Shown here: positions 38,163 through 46,994 of the stretch, in pieces
Layout of the letters: every line of letters begins with the position of its first letter
How positions within the stretch are numbered: the first letter of the stretch is position 1
DNA from: Affinundibacterium macrobrachii
Lineage (GTDB): Bacteria > Pseudomonadota > Gammaproteobacteria > Burkholderiales > Burkholderiaceae_D
Direction: 5' to 3'
Length of the DNA stretch: 64,000 nucleotides
NCBI RefSeq assembly: GCF_014652415.1
Contig: NZ_BMYT01000001.1
Location: 372,001-436,000 of the forward strand
Translations under genes and position numbers: made by a program
The notes under the pieces: generated by a model
Database searches by the model: none
The model's input: the letters and a program-made list of their open reading frames with translations, nothing else
Told to the model about the DNA's origin: nothing

Positions 38163-39052
38163 AAGTCACCCTTTTTTAAATCGTGAGAACTCAATTTCTT
38201 ACGCTTATCTTCTTGGCTCGCCAGCACATACACAGTCTTACCACGTAACTTGAAATCGTCAGATACATACAAGAAATTCTCTGAATGTCCAGCGAACAAT
38301 AATCCATCAGGTTTTAACAAGGGCACAAATTTTTTCAAAATATTGGCTTGCGTTGGCTTATCAAAATAGATCATCACGTTTCTGCAAAAAATTGCATCAA
38401 ATTCGCCATTCAAAAACCATCTATCATCCAACAAATTCAAAGCTTCAAAATTAATCAAACCCCTGAGCTCTGGGCGGACCAAAACACTACCCTCGTTTTT
38501 TCCTCGCCCCTTCAAGAAATACTTGCGCACAATGTCATTTGGCAATTTCTCAATTCGATCAATGTTATATACACCACGCGCTGCAACACTTAAGACATTA
38601 GTATCAATATCCGTGGCAATTATCTCGACATTAGGTTTGAGTGTACCCAAGGCTTCACAAACACAAATCGCGATTGAGTATGGCTCTTCGCCAGTAGAAC
38701 TTGCAGAACACCAGATTCGCAATGGCCCCGACTTCTTCTTAATATGCTCAGCCAAAATGGGGAAATGATGTTCTTCACGGAAAAATGAAGTCAAATTCGT
38801 AGTCAACGCATTCGTAAAGGATTCCCATTCATTACTATTGGTTTCGCGCTCAAGCATATTCAAATACACTGAAAACGAGCTAATTCCAGTAGCACGTAAT
38901 CTTCTCGCAAGTCGGCTATAAACCATTTCTTGCTTACTATCTGACAAAGAAATTCCGGCACGTTGATAAATTAAGCCACGTACACGATCAAAATCATGAT
39001 GGGTAAAATCAAACTCTTTTTCACCGTCAGACCGCTCAGCTGGCTTTGCCAT
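38159..39052 (-). CDS. cheR: Chemoreceptor methyltransferase CheR
   Basis: A 297-residue SAM-dependent glutamate O-methyltransferase. N-terminal helical domain with FDFTHHDFDRVRGLIYQRAGISL (in part), then the Rossmann domain with the SAM motif SASSTGEEPYSIAI, ATDIDTNVL and FDAIFCRNVMIYFD. It acts with CheB on chemoreceptors for adaptation. Located between cheW and cheD. ATG at 39052. Confidence 0.96.
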   Translation of the reverse strand: MAKPAERSDGEKEFDFTHHDFDRVRGLIYQRAGISLSDSKQEMVYSRLARRLRATGISSFSVYLNMLERETNSNEWESFTNALTTNLTSFFREEHHFPILAEHIKKKSGPLRIWCSASSTGEEPYSIAICVCEALGTLKPNVEIIATDIDTNVLSVAARGVYNIDRIEKLPNDIVRKYFLKGRGKNEGSVLVRPELRGLINFEALNLLDDRWFLNGEFDAIFCRNVMIYFDKPTQANILKKFVPLLKPDGLLFAGHSENFLYVSDDFKLRGKTVYVLASQEDKRKKLSSHDLKKGDL

Positions 39053-39104
39053 TCTTTATTCCTAACGTATCAATACTGCCTATCAAATACCGAGCCAATC
39101 CTTC

Positions 39105-39611
39105 TTAATCGGTGTTATCCATTAGCCCCATTTCCGGACTCGACATCAATTTTTCAATATCTACCAAAATCAGCATTCGCTCATCGAGCGTACCCAATCC
39201 AATTAGGAAATCGCTATTAAATGTGGTGTTCATTTCTGGCGCTGGTCGAACTTGCTCAGGCAATAAAGTCATTACGTCAGAAACGCTATCCACCACCATG
39301 CCAACCACACGTACTCCAATATTCAGAATAATCACCACGGTTAATTGGTCGTAGGTTGGTTCACCCAAATTAAACTTAATCCGCATGTCAACAATCGGAA
39401 CGATAATGCCACGCAGATTAATAACGCCTTTCAAAAAATCGGGCGCGTTAGCGATACGTGTGACTGCTTCATAGCCACGAATTTCTTGCACCTTTAAAAT
39501 ATCAATCCCATACTCTTCATTGCCCAGTGTAAAGGCTAAAAATTCATGTGTAGTGAGGTCATCTTTTTCGGACTGCGATTTTTTTGATAAGTCATCAGAA
39601 TTTTGTATCAT
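39105..39611 (-). CDS. cheW: Chemotaxis coupling protein CheW
   Basis: A 168-residue CheW that links receptors to CheA. The core has [25 protein letters not shown] (in part), [15 protein letters not shown] and a C-terminal LVDIEKLM. An N-terminal Ser/Asp/Lys-rich tail of about 20 residues is extra. 33 bases after cheA. ATG at 39611. Confidence 0.96.
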   Translation of the reverse strand: MIQNSDDLSKKSQSEKDDLTTHEFLAFTLGNEEYGIDILKVQEIRGYEAVTRIANAPDFLKGVINLRGIIVPIVDMRIKFNLGEPTYDQLTVVIILNIGVRVVGMVVDSVSDVMTLLPEQVRPAPEMNTTFNSDFLIGLGTLDERMLILVDIEKLMSSPEMGLMDNTD

Positions 39612-39644
39612 GATTGATTCCTTTTAATCTTATTAAACTAAAGC

Positions 39645-41684
39645 CTAACGTACAGAACGCAATATCGCAGCAACATCAAGAATGAAAGAAACACCACCAT
39701 CACCTAAAATCGTCGCGCCAGATATACCCGGGATCTTTCTGTAGTTTGATTCAATATTTTTCACCACCACTTGTTGCTGACCGACTAAATCATCAACAAA
39801 TAAAGCTGCTTTTCGGCCATCAACTTCAACAATTACAGTGATACCGTTGGCTGGATCTCTATGCTTAGGTTCGATATTAAATGTCTCAAACAAGGGAATT
39901 AAAGGCAAATATTCTTGCCGCACTTTAATCACGCGCCCCTTGCCATTAATCTCTTTGATATCTTCTGACTGCGGCTGTAAAGATTCCACCACGAAACCTA
40001 AGGGCAGGATATAAATTTCTTCGCCAACCTTGATTGACATTCCGTCCAAAATCGCCAAAGTCAAGGGGAGTGAAATAGTAATCGTAGTGCCAAAACCGCG
40101 CGCAGAACGTATATCAACCACACCGCCCATTTGCGTAATATTTCGCTTCACCACATCCATACCGACACCGCGACCAGAGACATCTGTGACGACTTCTGCG
40201 GTTGAAAAACCAGGTGCAAATATAAGTTGCCAGACCTCAGGATCTGACATGGAATCAGAGACGTTCAACCCACTTTGCTTAGCTTTTGCTAGAATTTTTT
40301 CACGATGCAGCCCGCCACCATCATCGCAAACTTCGATGACGATATTGCCGCCTTGATGCACAGCAGAAAGAGATAGCCTACCTACTTCGCTTTTGCCACT
40401 CTCAACACGAGTAGCTGGCATCTCAATTCCATGATCAATACTGTTTCTGACCAAATGCGTGAGCGGATCGACAATTCTCTCAATCAATCCTTTGTCCAAT
40501 TCAGTTGATGCACCATAAGTAACGAACTCAACTTTTTTACCCAACTTATGTGCTAGATCTCTCACCATTCTTGGAAAGCGAGAAAACACATAATCCATTG
40601 GCATCATGCGAATCGACATCACGGCTTCTTGCAAGTCACGTGTATTACGAGTTAAATGCGCGACGCTACTCAATAAACGCTCATTTGACACTGGATCGAG
40701 GTCTTGTGTTCGCTGCGTTAACATTGCTTGAGTAATAACTAGCTCACCAATCAAATTAATGATTTGATCAACCTTTTCGATGCCAACACGAATGGTCGTC
40801 GACTCATGTCCAGCAGCATGTTTTTCAGCTTCTTTTTTTGCGGTGTTTTTACTTGAATTATGATTGGAATCAAGCACTGGAGCTGGTTCTGGCTTAGCTT
40901 GCTCAACGGTCGGCTTGTCTTCCGGAGGGAACATAGACTCAATCGGCTCAAAAAATCCATAGCCCAATTCATCTTCAGTCAACTCTTTTGCCTTACTTGC
41001 TTCCGGCATTTTTTCTTCAGAAATCAGCATATTGTCGGCATCAACAATAAAGGAGCAAACCGCCAAAATATCATCAACTGTGCCATTGGTTTGTAGCACG
41101 ATAGAATCTTGACCTTCGCCATTTTTCTCTGATGAAGCAGAACCAAGAAGAGCAAGTTCAGAAGTTAATACGGTGAGATCGGTGTCCTTAACACTCTTAA
41201 AACTGACACGAAAACAATGAATATATTTTTCTTCAGGCTGAGTCGCCTGCGCAATTGGCGCCAACGCGGGTGTTGGACTTGCTTTAGGTTTAAAATCTTC
41301 TTGCACAAATGACTGCAATAACATTCGTACGTCACCGACTGCGTCAAGATCTACTGCGGAGCCCAGACGATGCCCATCCAACTGCATTTTCAGAACATCT
41401 TTCGCTGCCAAAAATGCGTCTACATGATCTGCGGTGAGGGACATTTCACCTTTGCGAATTTTATCTAACAAAGACTCAAGGATGTGCGTGACTTCAGACA
41501 TATCAGTAAGTCCAAATGTTGAAGCTCCACCTTTTATGGAATGCGCAGCACGGAAAATAGCATTCAAGTCTTCGGGATCAGGCGATGAAACATCAACCCC
41601 CAATAATAACTTCTCTTTTTCTGCGAGAAGTTCTTCAGCCTCATCAAAAAAAACTTGGAAGAACTGACTCATGTCAATCGTCAT
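39645..41684 (-). CDS. cheA: Chemotaxis histidine kinase CheA
   Basis: A 679-residue kinase with domains in order: HPt (phospho-His in AAHSIKGGASTFG, about residue 48), P2 response-regulator-binding domain (about 155-235), a Lys/Glu/Pro-rich linker, dimerisation helices (about 300-360), HATPase with HLVRNSIDHGIE, VCDDGGGL and GRGVGMDVVK, and a C-terminal CheW-like domain ending ILRSVR. Full length for the family. It phosphorylates CheY and CheB. 109 bases after the CheY-type regulator. ATG at 41684. Confidence 0.97.
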   Translation of the reverse strand: MTIDMSQFFQVFFDEAEELLAEKEKLLLGVDVSSPDPEDLNAIFRAAHSIKGGASTFGLTDMSEVTHILESLLDKIRKGEMSLTADHVDAFLAAKDVLKMQLDGHRLGSAVDLDAVGDVRMLLQSFVQEDFKPKASPTPALAPIAQATQPEEKYIHCFRVSFKSVKDTDLTVLTSELALLGSASSEKNGEGQDSIVLQTNGTVDDILAVCSFIVDADNMLISEEKMPEASKAKELTEDELGYGFFEPIESMFPPEDKPTVEQAKPEPAPVLDSNHNSSKNTAKKEAEKHAAGHESTTIRVGIEKVDQIINLIGELVITQAMLTQRTQDLDPVSNERLLSSVAHLTRNTRDLQEAVMSIRMMPMDYVFSRFPRMVRDLAHKLGKKVEFVTYGASTELDKGLIERIVDPLTHLVRNSIDHGIEMPATRVESGKSEVGRLSLSAVHQGGNIVIEVCDDGGGLHREKILAKAKQSGLNVSDSMSDPEVWQLIFAPGFSTAEVVTDVSGRGVGMDVVKRNITQMGGVVDIRSARGFGTTITISLPLTLAILDGMSIKVGEEIYILPLGFVVESLQPQSEDIKEINGKGRVIKVRQEYLPLIPLFETFNIEPKHRDPANGITVIVEVDGRKAALFVDDLVGQQQVVVKNIESNYRKIPGISGATILGDGGVSFILDVAAILRSVR

Positions 41685-41793
41685 TATTTCACCCCGTTTA
41701 TCTCACAGATATGTCGTCACACGATTAATCTGATCAATGCATGCACATAAAACCATATTCATTGTGCATCGATACAGATTAATTTAAAACGCA

Positions 41794-42159
41794 CTATCCA
41801 ATTACTTTTTTCACAACTTCTGTCAATTTTTGTGGATCAAATGGTTTCACAAGCCAACCATTTGCACCAGCAGCGCGCCCTTTTGCTTTCATTTCATCAC
41901 TTGATTCGGTAGTCAACATGAGAATAGGAACACGCTGATAAGTCGATAGCGCACGTAAAGATTTGATCAAAGTCAAACCATCCATGCGTGGCATGTTCTG
42001 ATCGGTCAACACCAAGTCAACTACTTGCCCTTTGGCTTTTTCTAATCCATCTTGACCATCTACAGCTTCAATCACTTGATATCCAGCTGCCTTCAAACTA
42101 AATGCAACCATTTGGCGCAGAGATCCAGAATCGTCCACGGCTAAAATTGTCTTGGTCAT
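41794..42159 (-). CDS. Second CheY-type single-domain response regulator
   Basis: A 121-residue receiver domain with ILAVDDSGSLRQMV, acceptor Asp in VLTDQNMPRMDGL, Thr in LMLTTESSDEMKAKG and Lys in WLVKPFDPQKL. This is the TCS-regulator type often found ahead of cheA in Burkholderiales and vibrios. It could tune CheA output as a phosphate sink or carry a second signal; its role is not known from sequence. Two adjacent ATGs exist (42162 and 42159); GGAGTA spacing favours 42159. Confidence 0.92.
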   Translation of the reverse strand: MTKTILAVDDSGSLRQMVAFSLKAAGYQVIEAVDGQDGLEKAKGQVVDLVLTDQNMPRMDGLTLIKSLRALSTYQRVPILMLTTESSDEMKAKGRAAGANGWLVKPFDPQKLTEVVKKVIG

Positions 42160-42206
42160 CATTACTCCATTCAGAAAATTGAGAAAATTATTAACTCAAT
42201 CAAAAA

Positions 42207-42800
42207 CTAAAATAACTCTATATCACCACTATTTAAATGCTGTTGATTCACTGTTTTTCGCAGCAAGCTTTTCAATTCCACACTTTGCTGTTCTAATTTC
42301 TCCGTAATTTCATGCAACACAACGGCAATCTCATCCATACCACCATCAGCGGGAATTACATTCCCGACCATATCTAAGGTAGAGAGAAGTTCCCGCAAAC
42401 CAGCACTACGTTGGACAGTTCTTGAGATTAATTGATTAGTGAGATCTTGAAACTGCAAGCTTGTAACGGCACGACTAATATGAAGCCCAATGTCTGATTG
42501 TATCTGCGCAAGCTTTTCAACATTCTCTTGCGGCACAAGCCCAGTGTTCACTAAACCCAGAATTTGTTCTTCTTGCGACGTAATCGAGGCATGCAAATCT
42601 AAAAAATTCTCGCCAAGTTTTTCGATCGCTTCAGCCAATAGTAAAGTCGTCTGAACCAAATCAGTTTCGACTTCTAAAAGATGAGCCACTCCATGATCTG
42701 ATACGCCAGATAAAAGTTGCTTAACTTGAGAACCCAAATTTTTTTTCTTAGTCATGTTCAGCATCCCATTCTGCAACTCACAATTGCAATTTTGCTGCAT
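42207..42800 (-). CDS. CheZ-like CheY phosphatase, diverged
   Basis: A helical protein of about 197 residues. The segment LQFQDLTNQLISR aligns with the CheZ active-site helix (FQDLTGQVIKR in E. coli), keeping the Asp and Gln whose equivalents position water and metal for CheY-P hydrolysis. The rest is poorly conserved, and the tail SGDIELF replaces the CheZ tail (VDDLLDSLGF). A long helical N-terminal half fits the CheZ hairpin. Position between motB and a CheY-type gene supports the role. Start uncertain: ATG at 42800 used; the in-frame ATG of MTKKKN about 15 codons on has a GGGA upstream, and TTG 42812 is also possible. Confidence 0.72.
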   Translation of the reverse strand: MQQNCNCELQNGMLNMTKKKNLGSQVKQLLSGVSDHGVAHLLEVETDLVQTTLLLAEAIEKLGENFLDLHASITSQEEQILGLVNTGLVPQENVEKLAQIQSDIGLHISRAVTSLQFQDLTNQLISRTVQRSAGLRELLSTLDMVGNVIPADGGMDEIAVVLHEITEKLEQQSVELKSLLRKTVNQQHLNSGDIELF

Positions 42801-42813
42801 TAATTCCGTCAAC

Positions 42814-43731
42814 TTATTTTTTTACTTCAAGCGTTTGCTCTGTTGACTTGGCCAGATCGACTTCCCCACCATCTTGCGAGGCAGATAACTCTGCTTTTTT
42901 GTTCATCACAATAATACTGATACGACGATTAATAGGATTGAGCGGATCTTCTTTATCAAATAACACAGAGGAAGAAAGACCAACAATTCTCAACACTTTG
43001 GTTTCATCCATTCCGCCATAAATTAACTCACGCCTTGACGCATTGGCTCGGTCTGCTGACAATTCCCAATTGCTATATCCTAACTCTCCACTTCCGTATG
43101 GCGCCGCATCGGTATGCCCAGACAAACTAATTCTATTCGGCACATCATTCAACGCAAGACCAATCTCATGCAAAATCACTTTTGTGTAAGGCTGCAGATC
43201 CGCCTTGGCAGATGCAAACATTGGTCGATTTTTTTCGTCAACAATTTGAATCCGTAAGCCTTCCGTAGTAATATCCAATAGCAACTGCTTCTTAAACTGC
43301 TTTAGTGTCGGATTGGACTCAATCGCTGCTTCAATCTTTTCTTTCAAACCCTTCAAACGCTCTGCATCTGCTCTCGCGAGAGCTGCTTCCGCCGCCTGCA
43401 AGTTATAAGTTTTCTTAACTGCTTCGATTTCACCTTTTTTCGTCTGACCGTCACGAATAGAAAGATCTTTCCCACCACCTTTAATCACGCTAGAACTGTC
43501 ACCACTTCCCTCACCACCAGCCATCGCCACTTTTAATGGTGTTTGAAAATATTCAGCAATACCTTGCAGATTTCCTTTTGCTGTTGACCCCAGTAGCCAC
43601 ATCAACAAGAAGAAAGCCATCATCGCCGTAACGAAATCAGCGTAGGCGATTTTCCAAGCGCCGCCGTGATGTCCACCAGCGACTTTCTTAATTCGCTTTA
43701 CAACGATGGGACGTAATTCTTCGTTTGCCAT
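42814..43731 (-). CDS. motB: Flagellar stator protein MotB
   Basis: A 305-residue protein with one N-terminal helix carrying the proton-binding Asp in IAYADFVTAMMAFFLLMWLLG (in part), a charged linker with plug-like and coiled-coil features, and a C-terminal OmpA-like peptidoglycan-binding domain (LSGHTDAAPYG, NWELSADRANASRREL, NRRISIIV). The preceding KVAGGHHGGAWK segment is typical of MotB. Partner of MotA, encoded 17 bases upstream. ATG at 43731. Confidence 0.96.
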   Translation of the reverse strand: MANEELRPIVVKRIKKVAGGHHGGAWKIAYADFVTAMMAFFLLMWLLGSTAKGNLQGIAEYFQTPLKVAMAGGEGSGDSSSVIKGGGKDLSIRDGQTKKGEIEAVKKTYNLQAAEAALARADAERLKGLKEKIEAAIESNPTLKQFKKQLLLDITTEGLRIQIVDEKNRPMFASAKADLQPYTKVILHEIGLALNDVPNRISLSGHTDAAPYGSGELGYSNWELSADRANASRRELIYGGMDETKVLRIVGLSSSVLFDKEDPLNPINRRISIIVMNKKAELSASQDGGEVDLAKSTEQTLEVKK

Positions 43732-43748
43732 AATTTTTCGTCAGTAGC

Positions 43749-44609
43749 TTACTTGGACTTAGACTGTTTAATATGCTCTTCCAATTCAGAGAAAGTCGGA
43801 CGCTCTGTTGAATACAAAACTTTCCTTCCAAACTCAACCGATAGCGCAGGCGCATAGCCATTCAAACTAGCCAGCAAAGTCACTTTCACACATTGAAAAG
43901 TTTTGGATGATTCATCTAGCTTTTGCTCTAACAAGCTAGAAAGAGGCCCAACAAAACCATACGCCAAGAGAATACCCAAGAAAGTACCCACCAAAGCCTT
44001 TGCAATCAAAATACCTAATTCTGCGGGAGGAATACCGACCGATTCCATCGTGTGAACCACCCCCATTACCGCAGCAACGATACCAAACGCTGGCAAACCA
44101 TCACCAAGCTTTGCCATAAAGTGTGCGGGAACTGCACCTTCATGGTGATGCGTTTCCAACTCGTTGTCCATCAAGTTTTCAATCTGAAACGCGTCCATAT
44201 TGCCTGAGACCATCAGGCGCAAATAGTCGCTCAAAAACTCCATTAAATGGTGATCGGAAACAACCAGTGGGTATTTGCTAAATAGAGGACTTTCTTCAGG
44301 CTTTTCAATATCGCCTTCAATCGACATCAAGCCTTCTTTGCGTATTTTGGTAAGAACGTCAAACAGCATCGTCATCAATTCCATGTACATCGCTTTGTTA
44401 TACTTGGAACCCTGAAATACAGTAGGCAAGGCTTTCAGCGAAGCCTTAATTGTTTTCGAGTTATTGCCGACCAGCGAAGCACCAACAGCCGCTCCACCGA
44501 TCATCAAAAGTTCAATAGGTTGAAACAACACGGCCATATGTCCACCGGCCAAAACAAAGCCGCCAAACACAGACCCACAAACCACGATATAACCCACAAT
44601 GACTAACAC
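43749..44609 (-). CDS. motA: Flagellar stator protein MotA
   Basis: A 286-residue MotA with four membrane helices and a cytoplasmic loop between helices 2 and 3. MLVIVGYIVVCGSVFGGF and the QPIELLMIGGAAVGA segment are MotA type; the helix 3-4 region GDGLPAFGIVAAVMGVVHTMESVG (in part) forms the proton channel. Starts at GTG 44609 with AAGGAG eight bases upstream. First gene of motAB and separated by 133 bases from the methyltransferase-like gene. Confidence 0.96.
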   Translation of the reverse strand: MLVIVGYIVVCGSVFGGFVLAGGHMAVLFQPIELLMIGGAAVGASLVGNNSKTIKASLKALPTVFQGSKYNKAMYMELMTMLFDVLTKIRKEGLMSIEGDIEKPEESPLFSKYPLVVSDHHLMEFLSDYLRLMVSGNMDAFQIENLMDNELETHHHEGAVPAHFMAKLGDGLPAFGIVAAVMGVVHTMESVGIPPAELGILIAKALVGTFLGILLAYGFVGPLSSLLEQKLDESSKTFQCVKVTLLASLNGYAPALSVEFGRKVLYSTERPTFSELEEHIKQSKSK

Positions 44610-44742
44610 GAGTTAGACTCCTTCATTCGTTTGAACTCGATTAACTGCTCATTCGAGCAACAACTTAAGAATACCAGCGATCTCATAACATTAGGCAACA
44701 TTTTCCCGAATATTGCCCAAAAAATATATTTTTGTTGTTTCG

Positions 44743-45504
44743 TTATACACGCCAGCCATATAAATATACTCCGCCAAAGTTAATTTTCATAACAATATCG
44801 GGAGTGACGTCAGGAACGATGAATTCATAGCTCAAAAAAAGTGAACCCGGCCTCATTTCAGTCTTCGCTTTATGCCAAACACTAGGCATAGCAGCTGGAG
44901 ATAAATAGCAAAAAACCACATCAAATTCCGCGAGATTAAGTTGATAAAAATTACCTAACTTAAACTTCACTCGTGAGCGCTTAAAAAGTCCTCGTAAATA
45001 ACTAATCAACCAAGGTAAAGGAGCAATTTCAACGCCAAGAAACAGTCCATCAGGTCGACGCTCAGACAACTTGATAAGAAGCCCGCCCATCCCACTACCA
45101 ATATCAACAAAACGAGGTGAACTCATGTTTGAAATCTGCTCCAATAGCGGAACCAATAATTCCGACCTAGATGGATAATAGGGAACTTGAGATCGATAAG
45201 TCGACCAAAATATGGCCGAAAGAAGGATCAATATGAGCAAATAAAAATGCGGGGAAATTTCTTGTTGAAACAAGAAATAGGCAGACAGAGGAAATAGAAA
45301 TTGAATGGGTGCCCACCACCAATCAAATTTCAACAGCAGAGAAAAACTTGCAGCAACAACGGCATGCAAAAATAAAAAAAAGAGTAATGAAAAACCGATT
45401 TGAAACTTAAATCGAATCAAACCCAATACAAGAAAAGTAATGACCAAAGAACCCAATTGTATTAACAAGGACTGCATTCCAATTGAGAGCTTCAACTTAC
45501 TCAC
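44743..45504 (-). CDS. Membrane-anchored class I SAM methyltransferase-like protein
   Basis: A 253-residue protein I cannot name. Residues about 10-105 form four or so hydrophobic segments (for example ITFLVLGLI, FSLLFFLFLHAVVAASF, FYLLILILLSAIFW), so it is an inner-membrane protein. The C-terminal part (about 110-253) is a Rossmann-type methyltransferase domain with FVDIGSGMGGLLIKLSE as motif I, GVEIAPLPW as the acidic residue after strand 2, and FDVVFCYLSPAAM as motif IV. The substrate is unknown. It lies between flhC and motA on the same strand, so it is probably transcribed with flagellar genes. GTG at 45504 is the start; an ATG nine codons in is an alternative. Confidence 0.8.
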   Translation of the reverse strand: MSKLKLSIGMQSLLIQLGSLVITFLVLGLIRFKFQIGFSLLFFLFLHAVVAASFSLLLKFDWWWAPIQFLFPLSAYFLFQQEISPHFYLLILILLSAIFWSTYRSQVPYYPSRSELLVPLLEQISNMSSPRFVDIGSGMGGLLIKLSERRPDGLFLGVEIAPLPWLISYLRGLFKRSRVKFKLGNFYQLNLAEFDVVFCYLSPAAMPSVWHKAKTEMRPGSLFLSYEFIVPDVTPDIVMKINFGGVYLYGWRV

Positions 45505-45564
45505 CTCATATCATTTTCACCTTTAAAATCATATCACCATTAAGCCATGCACCAAAACAACTAC

Positions 45565-46116
45565 TTAATTCAAAACACGCTCTGCATCTAATGCACGCTG
45601 TTTTTTTGTTTTCCCAGCACGTGATGGCATGTGGCAAAGTCCACAAGCGTAGTGATCATGTAAATCTAAAGAGTGTCCAACAAATTGACCACCGCACTGC
45701 TTACATTTCACAAATGAGAGCATGTTTCCCTCGAAGAAGCGTACCAAAGTCCAAGCTCTAGTTAATGACAATACAGGTTCTTCGCCTTCTGGCGTTGGCA
45801 TCTGTTCTTGATACAATTTATATGCTTTTACCACAGCGTGAATACCATCAATATCAGCATGATCACGCAGATATTTAAAGATATTCATAAACAATGAAGA
45901 ATGAATATTTGGCTGCCAAGTAACAAACCAATCCGTCGAGAAAGGCAACATGCCTTTTGGTGGAGACACACCTTTAAGCTCTTTGTATATTTTCAGCAAA
46001 CGCTCCCTTGAAAGTGATGTTTCAGATTCAAGCAATTGCAATCGTGCACCTAAATTAACCAAGTCCACTGCCAATTGAATCTCATTTGCTTCATTAACGA
46101 TACTTTTCGTAGCCAT
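45565..46116 (-). CDS. flhC: Flagellar master transcriptional activator subunit FlhC
   Basis: A 183-residue subunit of the FlhD4C2 activator. It ends with the four-cysteine zinc site CKQCGGQFVG and ACGLC, and contains the FlhC segments TSLSRERLLKIYKELKG, STDWFVTWQPNIHSSLF and SLTRAWTLVRFF. Start at ATG 46116, with GAGGTG upstream; a TTG 15 bases earlier is in frame but not needed. 35 bases after flhD. Confidence 0.95.
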   Translation of the reverse strand: MATKSIVNEANEIQLAVDLVNLGARLQLLESETSLSRERLLKIYKELKGVSPPKGMLPFSTDWFVTWQPNIHSSLFMNIFKYLRDHADIDGIHAVVKAYKLYQEQMPTPEGEEPVLSLTRAWTLVRFFEGNMLSFVKCKQCGGQFVGHSLDLHDHYACGLCHMPSRAGKTKKQRALDAERVLN

Positions 46117-46151
46117 TTTGCACCTCGACAATTTTCAAATTCAAGAAAAAA

Positions 46152-46469
46152 CTAAGCGATTTCTTCGACTTTTTGACCAGCCATCAAAATAGCTGCGTGT
46201 GAATGCGCGAGACTGCGTTCTTTATTGTAATTTGTTAACATGCAAAGAATTGAACTGTCTTCAAAGCGGAAGCGAGCAAGCATCATATTTGAACCGGCCA
46301 ATTTCAAAATCTGGGAGTTATTCATACCCTCGATCAAATCAGCAATTTCCTTACTGATGCCAAGTCGAAATATTGCTGTTGCTTTATCTGCACGGATCAT
46401 TTGCTGCGCCAACATTAAGTAACTCAAGTTAGCGTCACGGATCTCAGCCATCATGTCATTTGGTGTCAT
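46152..46469 (-). CDS. flhD: Flagellar master transcriptional activator subunit FlhD
   Basis: A 105-residue partner of FlhC. LSYLMLAQQMIRADKATAIFRLGI (in part) is the core of the family. Start at ATG 46469 with GGAG seven bases upstream; a longer frame open to 46595 begins with TTG and adds 42 residues unlike FlhD. First gene of a leftward run that includes flhC and perhaps motAB. The region upstream is AT-rich and long, fitting a heavily regulated promoter. Confidence 0.94.
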   Translation of the reverse strand: MTPNDMMAEIRDANLSYLMLAQQMIRADKATAIFRLGISKEIADLIEGMNNSQILKLAGSNMMLARFRFEDSSILCMLTNYNKERSLAHSHAAILMAGQKVEEIA

Positions 46470-46846
46470 TTTAGTACTCCCACTTATTTGCCCTAGCGAA
46501 ATGTGTTGCCAGTGAGACAGATTGTGGTACTTACCGAAAAATGGGTGTATCAGCAAAAGTATGAAATTGAATGCGGAAAAACGAGAAAAATCCAATAGGA
46601 ATTTATCCTACATTGGATTATTTTAGATAACTCACCTAAATTTTTAGGTAGTTTTAAATTGAAGGCTGAGTTTAAATAAAAACTGAAATTTTAAATTAAA
46701 CCCAAATAAAACAAAGAGTTACAAGAAAAAACACATAACAACAATCTTTGTTCTAAATCATTAACGGCACAACTTTAGAAAACTTTAGGGCGAATTCAAA
46801 ATATTTTTTAAATTTTTTTCCTACAGTTTTCAAGTAAATTAACGGC
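46470..46846 (-). promoter_or_regulatory. AT-rich region upstream of flhDC
   Basis: About 375 bases with no gene. It holds an inverted repeat, ACCTAAA-TT-TTTAGGT, at 46634-46649, which could be an operator or a leader hairpin. The sequence is very AT-rich, so I do not mark exact -35 and -10 sites. It would carry the flhDC promoter and untranslated leader. Confidence 0.5.
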
Positions 46847-46875
46847 AAAAAAAATCGCCACTTTAGGGTGGCGAT
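46847..46875 (-). terminator. Rho-independent terminator after dnaQ
   Basis: Read on the minus strand: stem ATCGCCAC / GTGGCGAT (8 bp) with a 6-base loop, followed by eight T. It lies about 120 bases after the dnaQ stop and separates it from flhDC. Confidence 0.88.
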
Positions 46876-46994
46876 AAAAAATATTTCAATTATTTGTGTT
46901 GGTTTTACGTCGAAAAATGCAAAAAAATAAATTTTCGCCTCTCAACTTAATCGACAGTTTATTCAAACCAAACTTTACTCTCGAATTCTTGCAG

